Shown piece after piece: positions 56,815 to 64,000 of a stretch of 64,000 nt of DNA (position 1 is its first letter; each line of letters starts with the position of its first letter). The position numbers and the translations under genes were made by a program. The notes below the pieces were generated by a model. It saw only the letters and a list, made by a program, of their open reading frames with translations. It made no database searches and had not been told where the DNA came from. The DNA comes from Tricholoma matsutake (lineage: Eukaryota; Basidiomycota; Agaricomycetes; Agaricales; Tricholomataceae). The DNA is taken from the NCBI GenBank assembly GCA_026075535.2, contig AP026547.1:7564001-7628000 (forward strand), in the 5' to 3' direction.

Positions 56815-56821
56815 TGCCCTG

Positions 56822-57836
56822 CTGTTGTCTCATCTCCCTTGTCATAGTCATTGTTCAAAATAGCACTGACAATCCACCCTGTGAGCAGTGGCTTGCAAGG
56901 CTGGATGTCGGTACTGTGTCATTTGGCTTTGTTGTTGTTGTTGTCTCTTTCATCATCAAAGATAGCATCAACAATCCACCCCATGAGCAGTGGCTTGCGA
57001 GGCTGGAGGTCAGTGCCAGGTTGTCATCATCTCTGTTTGTTGGCCAGCCCAGTCATCTGTTGTTGAAGACCCACCCCACAAGCAGTGGCTTGTGAAGCTG
57101 GGGTGGTGGGGTCATTGTTACACTTAAACCTACAAAGAGGCAAAGAACAACATTGATAGAAAAGAGAATAATAAAAACAAGAAAAAAGACTTAATTATAA
57201 TGTGTTGGAGCATTCTCCAACACAGGCATTGGTTGTTGAACATGTAGAACACATGTGACATGGCAGGTTTGCAGCCATGGTGTGCTGTTTGCAGTGGTTG
57301 AAGGGGCATGGTGGGTTGTTGATGTGGCTGTTTGTGGAGTGGTGGTGGAGACGGCATGGTGAACTTGTGGTGGCTGGGGGAAGTCACCTGGCAATGGTGC
57401 TACTTTGTTTTTTTGGGAGCACAAGCACAACCAAATGGTCTGTGTGCTGCCAACAGGTATATAAGCACTCATGAAATGAGTGATTTTCCCTTGGGGTTGC
57501 CCTCTCACCTGTAAATAAGAGTGGTAATATAGTATCAATAGTATTTATTTTAATTTAAAATGTAGTGAAAGGTTGCCTGTTTAGGGAACCTCACTCAGTA
57601 GTCAGACAGACAGACAGGAATATGTTATCTTTATTGCAAGAGAGGAAGGGACATTAGTACTATACAGTAGAAAGAATAATTAACTATACCTTCATTGCAA
57701 GAGAGGAAGGGACAGGGGCAACAAAGGGAAAGATGGCCTACTACCTATAGTATGCTAAAAATGGCTATCTGCCTTGTACATATTGAGAATATGGCCACAT
57801 CAAGACTTTCTATACACAGTAGGATCACATCATGAC
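56822..57836. other. Unassigned DNA with hairpin module M repeats
   Basis: Three M-like units (ATCCACCCY, GAGCAGTGGC, GGCTGG) near 56872, 56979 and 57068, the last a perfect CACAAGC/GCTTGTG. A minus-strand open frame (57538-57191) is Thr/Pro/His-rich and unconvincing. A 22-bp tandem word CATTGCAAGAGAGGAAGGGACA occurs near 57632 and 57692. This may be the remainder of the pogo element interrupted by the LINE. Confidence 0.4.
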
Positions 57837-60505
57837 TAGAGTGTAGCATGGGTATGGGTAAACCCACAGTAAATGGCCCACAGGTTTGACGGGTATGGGT
57901 ATGGTTGCCCAAATGCTGGACCTGTGACATACCATACCCATTTTGGCGGTGTCATGGGTATCAACAGTTATTTAAGTCATTGGCCACAGAAGATGCTGGA
58001 CATCGATCATCAGGAGAAATGACAGCAAAATCATTGTTTGTAAGTATTTCAACTTTCTTATTTCACAACTAACAGTTTTGTTAGGTCCTACTCTAGTGAC
58101 ACAAAGCATACAAAATGGGCCTAAATGACTTTGATCATTGTTTGGGCCCCAGGTAAGCTTTTCTCTGTTCATATCTTATTTTTCTTTATTCAACTAACTT
58201 CATTTGCATTGTTTACAGGTTTTAACTTACAATGATGTGACTACCACAACAACAATGACAACAATGCCAACAATGGCCACCACAGCCACCATGGCCACCA
58301 TCACCATCACCACCACAGCACCCCCAACCTCTGCCATGAGCAACTGCCCATGGGGTGGAAACAGGGAGCAATGATGGGATGAGGACGGGGATGGTGAGGA
58401 TGATCCAGGACCACAAGAGGCAGGGGCACTACTGTGAAGAAGAGGAAGGACCTCTCCTTGCCCCCCATCTCACTGTGAACAAGATGGTGTTTTGTCTTTT
58501 TGACGATGGGAAGGCAGGGGGAATGGGGAACAGGGAAACAATTATATGAGGGAGGGATAACGGGGACAAAGACAAAGACAATGATGAATATGAAGGCAAG
58601 GGGACAGGGACTTGAACACGGGGACAGGATGGGATGAGGCACAGGCCCAAATGACATGTATCATTGTTTGGGCCCTAGGTGAGTTTCTCTTATGTAATCT
58701 ACAAGTCTTATCTCACCATATTGTGCCCAAATGATGATGGACGTTGTTTGTGCTCTAGAAAAAGTTTTTTTTTGTTTTCTTTTTGTTTTTTCAACTAACT
58801 AATATGTTCATCTTGTTTTTTAGGTTCTAACTATGTTATAACAATGAGATGATGCCTCCACATCCACCTATGCCCACCCACAGCAATGAGATAGGACAAC
58901 AATGCCAGGGGACAGGGATGGAGAGGGGGATGAATGACAACTACATGGGCAGCAATGGTGACAAGGATGGCGACAAGGAAGGGGATGATGATGAGGTGAA
59001 ACAGAAAAAGGCCCAAGATGTCAGCATCTCTTGGGCCACAGGTGAGTTTTGTTCCTTTTCTCATTTCATTTCATTGTTACTAACCCCAAACATTTTAGGC
59101 AATGATTTTACTATTGACGATGATGGGTGCCCCCTGTCTCACCCCCACCACTGCCACAAGTCCCTGCTCATGGGGTGGTTAGGTGGTAGCAAGACCATAC
59201 ACTCATGACAGCAACACCCCCAACTACCACTGCAAGCAACTGCTTGCAGTGATAGGTCCACTATGGCAGCAGAGCTCTGAAATCAAGATATCACACTCAG
59301 ACACCTCCTTCCCAAAGTCCTACAATTTTGCAAATGCTTACAAACACCTATGAATGCATGAAACAACAAAATGACACTTCGAAACATTTTGAAAGACTTT
59401 GAACCATTTTGAACAACTTCGACCGCCATATTCCTATCGTACCGAACCTTGAACACATACTCCCACCATTACACACACTAACACATTGCGTTCCCGCCAC
59501 CACAAACACAAAGAAACACAATGGCTAGCAACTTAGCATGCATCGAGGCACTTTTTGACATACATATTCATGATTTATTGGAAACACAAGACAAGGAGAT
59601 TTGATATATCATGTATATGGCATGTTTCTTTCTTATCATTTTCTCATTTACTTTGTGATTTCAACACCTTGTTCACTGCCTCATGTTTACCACATGTTTT
59701 GCCTCATGGCCTTTTACCTTTTTAGTACTATCTCTCTAAAACATATATAGTTTGGTGTATTTACTGTCGATAGACAAAGAAATCATCTTCTCCCATCACC
59801 TATTGTCTGACTTAAGGGTTTAACTCTTGAGTTTTAGCTCAGCCTTGGTCTGAACTTGCTCAAGTATTCTGTGAACTATGTCATTTTGCCACAGAGTTTC
59901 TCAAAACTCTCATCACATCATCTACCTACTGTGTCATTGTCTCTTACCTCACTTTCAACTATCATGACCATCTCCCAAACTCATGAAACCATTTTGGAGA
60001 TTCTCGAACTTCTCCACATCACTGCTAAACTCTTTCGTATCGTTTCGGAACGCTTCATAGTGCTTCACATTACTTCAGATGGCTTTGCAGAACTTCACAT
60101 AGCCTAATACTGCTTTGCAATGTCTTACAGTACATTTACCAGCCTTTGGATAGCACGGTGATATTCAGTACTACCTTGCAACCTTTCTCTGACTTGTGTT
60201 ATATCTCCTAAGACCAGTTTAGTTGGTTTTGGTTGAGTTTCCAGGTTGAGCATCATCAGCGGGGTGGAAACAGGGAGAAAGGACTGGACAAGGACAGGGA
60301 GGATGATCCAGGACCATGAGGGGAAGGGGCACTACTGCAAAGAAGGGGAAAGACCTCTCCTTGCCCCCCATCTCACTGCAAGCGAGACAGTGTTTTTTTA
60401 ATTATTAAGTATTGTATAGAATTATGAAATACACAAATCCCTCCTTCACTCTTCTTGAGTGGTGGAGGTGTCTTTTTGTTCTCAAAAATAATTAAATATA
60501 AGTCT
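57837..60505. mobile_element. FH2, second hAT-like modular element, right end lost
   Basis: Left end TAGAGTGTAGCATGGGTATGGG as in FH1, then the same order of intron-like blocks (GTAAGTATTTC...TTGTTAG near 58040-58085, GTAAGCTTTT...TTTACAG near 58152-58220, and later ones), palindrome K near 58645-58675 and M hairpins near 58330 and 59232. The family A LTR 59250-60258 is inserted. The body continues at 60259 (GCGGGGTGGAAACAGGG) to about 60505, where it runs into the Gypsy-6 leader. The right terminal repeat is not in the window. Confidence 0.75.
59250..60258 (+). repeat. Family A-like solo LTR in FH2, 1009 bp
   Basis: TGATAGGTCCAC to GTTGAGCATCATCA with GCAG (59246-59249) and GCGG (60259-60262), a 4-bp duplication with one CG/CA difference. 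It lies within an M hairpin (CACTGCAAGCA/TGCTTGCAGTG, 59230s-59250). Its interior resembles 5690-6331 and, inverted, 22894-24272. Confidence 0.8.
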
Positions 60506-60514
60506 CTCTGTACA

Positions 60515-61261
60515 AAGATTTATTGTCTGTGGCTCATGTTACAATTTTCCTTGTAACTCATGGAACCTGACCGACCTGATGTACCTGATGATCCCCTCCA
60601 GACAGGAGGCACCCCTGATTCATGCTTAGAGCATGCCCTTGACACCAGACACACACACGACGCATGCCAACAACATGCATTTGATCCCCTTCCCATGGAA
60701 GGCACCCTTGACGCATGGTGACTCCATGCACCCAAACCTATTCCCACACATGCTGTGATACAACAGCCCCTTGACATGAGGTCCATGATGTCGGATGCCT
60801 CATGCTAGGCATGAGGCTTATCTCTTATTATTCCCTGACATGCTGTGCAGCACTCCATGACATCGGATGCCTCATGCAAGGCATGAGGCCTATTATGCCT
60901 ATTCATACCTGATACACATCTACCTTTCCAATTGGATGATAAGGATCTTCCTACTAGTATAAGTACTGCGACTTGTAGTAGGGATGTCCTTAGTTAATCT
61001 ACAGCCTTAACTTGCAACTCGCAAACTTACTCGAAACCACTAAGGAAGCCCCTTAGTGCGTGAACCTGAACGACTCTATGCAGAAGCCCTGCTAGAGTGC
61101 ACTACCTATCTTACATCAGATGCTCCAAGTAAGACTAGTGCCGAATGACTTGCCAAGGAAGCACATCGTCGAACGACATCAACTAGATTGAGTGGTTGAG
61201 GCTTCACCCTTAACATGAGATCTAAACTATCTGCTAGCCCACCTACCTAGGTGTAGGCAAT
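60515..61261 (+). repeat. Gypsy-6 5' LTR/leader, hairpin-rich (family G)
   Basis: Exact LTR start not fixed. Contains at least nine short hairpins: CCTCC-AGACA-GGAGG (60595), CATGC-TTAGA-GCATG (60621), GCATGG-TGACT-CCATGC (60713), two GCCTCATGC...GCATGAGGC (60797, 60869), CACTAAGG-AAGCC-CCTTAGTG (61038), and ACTCTATGCAG-AAGCC-CTGCTAGAGT with one bulge (61073). The palindromic part matches the inverted LTR at 25283-26336. Confidence 0.65.
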
Positions 61262-62422
61262 ATGTCTCAACACACACCACAACAACCAGGGTCTAGACAA
61301 ACCCCAGACTGACCACCAAGAGAAGCAGAACCACAGCCAGGTTCATCTTGGTACCGATACAATGGAAGACTAGTCCGTTACTCGACCCCAGCACAGCGTT
61401 GGTTCTATGGATCAACTGACAGACAAAGAGGAGATTTCCTCACCAACAAAGACTTTGAACAACCACACGCGCCCCCACCCAAAACATCCACCCACTTCTT
61501 AACAGACAAAACCGATGACCTCTATAATGAGATGTCCAAACCTGCCACAACCACACCCATGATGTCCACAAAGGACATTCGAATCTGATCACCCACAGAC
61601 TTCTCAGGAGAGCAGACCAAGACCGCCAAGTTCCTGCAGGAGATAGACCTGTACCTGCAAATCAATGACCAGGTCTACGACACGAATAACAAGAAGATCA
61701 TCTTCATGCTGTCCTTCATGAATGGAGGGACAGCAGCTGCCTGGGCGCAGGCATTTGTCAACCAACACCAATCCAAGGGACTCGGAGAATACGCAGACTT
61801 CAGACAGAAGGTCCTAGAAGCCTTCTCACTGATTGATGATGCTGGAACAGCAAAGACTGAGATCAAGAATCTCAAACAAGGTTCAGGGAACCTCGAAGAA
61901 TATGTGGTGAACTTCCGCATCCTGAAAGACAGGACGGGAATCACAGAAGATGCAGCCATGATTGAGTACTTCATGGATGGACTGCACCCCAAATAACTGA
62001 AGAGGGTACACAGGATGGAGACAGTACCCAATACTCTCGAAGGCTGGATAAAGGCAGCTTCAAAATACGAAGGCCAATGGAAACAGGCCATGGCAATCCT
62101 GGGAAAGACCAGGCAGAACCAGAAGACAAACAAAACAACAAAGAAAGGACAGCCCTCTCTTGACATCAACCGACTGACAAACCAAGAATGCATGGAACAC
62201 CTCTGAAAGAGATTGTGTTTCATCTGCCACCAACTCGTCCGACCACAGGGATGGAAAGAACCCCACTCAGATGGGGTCAGCACCCTCTCCCTACCAAAAC
62301 TGCTTCACCCAGAAGAAGACTGGGGTGGACACCTACCAGAAGATCCACGCGATGCTGTATGAATGGGACGAAGAAGAAAAGGAACAAGCCCTCAACGTCA
62401 TGGAGGAATTGGGTTTTTAGAA
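61262..62422 (+). pseudogene. gag: Gypsy-6 Gag
   Basis: ATG at 61262 (MSQHTPQQPGSRQTPD). A capsid-type domain spans 61600-61995 (SGEQTKTAKFLQEIDLYLQIN, MNGGTAAAWAQAF, LEEYVVNFRILKDRTGI, YFMDGLHP), then a basic region and a degenerate knuckle CFICHQ. Stops in frame are TGA (e.g. after RQTPD, after KDIRI, after MEHL), one TAA (HPK-LKRV) and one TAG (ELGF-NSS). All could come from CGA, CAA and CAG by C to T. Confidence 0.85.
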
Positions 62423-64000
62423 CAGCAGCCTGATACGATGCCAGTCACTGCTGTAGTCTCCCTAGGATCTGTACTCTTGGCTACCATGAATAGACAATCT
62501 ATGCACCTGTCTATTTGGGTAGCTGAGTCTGACAATGGGAAAGACGTTGCAACGAACACGCTCCTCAACTCTGGAGCAGGAGGAGTCTTTATTGACTCAA
62601 AATTTGTCGAACGAGAAGGGATCAGGACATATCCCTTAGGCCACACCATCTGGGCCACAAACGTAGATGGAACCCTGAATAGGCAGGGAACCATCACAAG
62701 ATACATGAAAGGGAGGCTCCACATCAATGGATGGAGCTACCCAATGGAATAGCTAGTCGCTGGACTAGGCAAAGAATCGGTAATCCTGGGTCTGTCATGG
62801 CTGCAGGAGGTAAACCCGATCATTGATTGGAAGAAAGGAACTCTTGAGTTCCAAGACAAAGGACGACGGGCTCAAATCCAACAAATCTCGGAGAAGATGA
62901 GAAGAGCTGAACAGGCCCTCCCAAACACCCTAAAACTCCCCAGGGTCGGCACTGAAAGGGAGGCACCCAATGACAGAATGGCACAAATCTGATGCATTGT
63001 GGCCAAAACAAGACAGAGGCTCTCTGAAGAGAAAGAGAGAAGCCTTGCCCAAGCCAGATTGGCTGTGGCAAAAACAAGAAAGAGGCTCTCCAAAGAGAAA
63101 GAAGGGAACCTCACCCGAGCCTGACTGGCTGTGGCAAGAACAAAGGAAAGGCTTTCCGAGAACAAAGCAAAGGAGCTGAATTCAGTCCAGAAAGCCATCA
63201 CAAAGACCAAGACCAAGGGCACTCCTAAAGAAGAAAGGAATCTTGAAGCAGCAAGATGCGCCGTTGCCAAGACCCAAGAAAACCAGAGGAAAGAACAACT
63301 GGAGAAGGGCAAAAACAATGGATGCAAAAGGACATGACAAATCATGCAAAAGATGAAAGAATTGCTAACCTCCACAGGGGAGGGAAGCACTGGCAAAAGG
63401 AACATGAAAATGACACTATGAAACAGGATAAACAACCCTCAACAAGGGACTACCCCAACCCACGATTATAGGACCCCAGATCATGGTACCATCAATGCTG
63501 AAGTACCTATGCCCAGGGAGACTCCCCCTCAGGTGAGGGTCAAAGAAGTACCTGATGAGGAACTACTGGCAGACACCGGCATGGAAATACGAGCAATGGG
63601 AGAGACCCATGAACAAGATGTGACAGACCTCCTGATCACATATGTACGATGAGAACTGGTCATTGGCATATTCGAACCACCAGAAGAACCACCCCTCACC
63701 AAGGAACACCAAGGACCGACCCATATGTACATACAGAAAAGAAACACAATCTCCAGGATTACAAAAGCCAAGGACTCCCCACAATATGTATTCTCGAAGA
63801 GTGCATGGATCAGAGCAAAGACATCCATTTCCCAGTGACTCACACATGAACAAGATGGGGGGAGGGAGGCCAGCAAACAGACCCTGGATGACCTACTGCC
63901 ACTGGAATACCAGAAATACAGACAGGCATTTGAAAAAGCTGCATCTGAACAATTCCCAGAATCAAGACCATGGGATCATGTGATTGACTTGAAGGAAGGC
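62423..64000 (+). pseudogene. pol: Gypsy-6 Pol N-terminus: protease and repeat linker
   Basis: Protease has NTLLNSGAGGVFID near 62560 (Asn where catalytic Asp is expected) and SVILGLSWLQEVNPIIDW near 62780. A linker follows with three ~66-bp repeats (62990-63175) encoding VAKTRxRLSxEKxxxL, a basic coiled coil. RT starts near 63880 (LPLEYQKYRQAFEKAASEQFPESR). In-frame stops are a TAG at 62750 (GAATAG, CAG-like) and TGAs such as those near 62992, 63122, 63336, 63418, 63650 and 63837. Confidence 0.82.

Larger units (their letters stand above)
60515..64000 (+). mobile_element. Gypsy-6, Ty3/Gypsy retrotransposon, continues past window
   Basis: Leader with hairpins, gag (61262-62422), protease and a repeat-containing linker (62423-63880), and the first residues of RT at the window end (WDHVIDLKEG). 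It appears inserted in FH2, whose right part should lie beyond 64000. Confidence 0.85.

Noticed and set aside
1..64000. TGA reassigned to a sense codon (Arg)
   Set aside because: CGN and AGR Arg codons are used normally, TAA and TAG also occur at Gln-like sites, TGA also replaces a Trp, and all fit C to T or G to A at likely CpG. Decay explains the pattern better than a code change.

Overview
The window looks like a transposon graveyard from a basidiomycete, most likely an Agaricomycete. The evidence is the set of families: Ty3/Gypsy elements ending in chromodomains, Ty1/Copia, a Tad1-like LINE with a terminal RNase H and CCHC finger, pogo/CENP-B-type transposases and short introns of about 60 bp. 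I found no intact housekeeping gene. The only non-transposon coding remnant is a piece of a TPR array (32047-32613) of the type found at the C-terminus of fungal NLR proteins. I cannot name the species from the sequence.

Layout from left to right. 1-5689: Gypsy-1 (+), with decayed pol, a spliced antisense Cys-rich gene, a polypurine tract and an LTR of 'family A'. 5690-6331: a second family A LTR remnant. 6451-21898: Gypsy-2 (-), with gag, protease, RT, RNase H, integrase and chromodomain. It is interrupted by TIR element B1 (6809-9092) and by nearly full-length Copia-1 (14988-20361, duplication TGAAA), which sits inside an antisense leader ORF. 21890-24272: an orphan chromodomain, a Gypsy LTR and a minus-strand family A LTR. 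25283-26336: a hairpin-rich LTR (family G). 26574-27912: fragments of a pogo transposase and a LINE ORF1. 28158-31207: Gypsy-7 (-). 31208-32045: a TIR element. 33969-34631: a large foldback element. 34632-36300: Gypsy-4 (-). 36438-39722: Copia-2 (+), carrying a hAT-like MITE and a solo LTR. 40575-51424: a hAT-like non-autonomous element (FH1, 8-bp duplication AATATAGT). FH1 holds a solo LTR (duplication ATGG), which in turn holds Gypsy-3 (duplication GGTTG) and TIR element B2 (duplication CACATCAACC). 51504-53150: a pogo transposase, followed by a 5'-truncated LINE (53151-56814). 57837-60505: FH2, a second hAT-like copy, with another family A LTR inside it. 60515-64000: Gypsy-6 (+), running off the window.

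Two themes connect the region. First, almost every coding element is killed in the same way. In-frame stops are overwhelmingly TGA at positions where the family has Arg (CGA to TGA), catalytic Asp codons preceded by C have become Asn (CpG to CpA), and differences between paired LTRs fall mainly at former CpG sites. This is the signature of 5-methylcytosine deamination or a RIP-like process acting on all transposon classes. Second, several non-autonomous elements are built from structured modules: hairpins with different stems but conserved loops, long palindromes, intron-like segments and outward-facing tRNA-like Pol III promoters. These modules are shared between unrelated transposon families and are the best candidates here for something undescribed.
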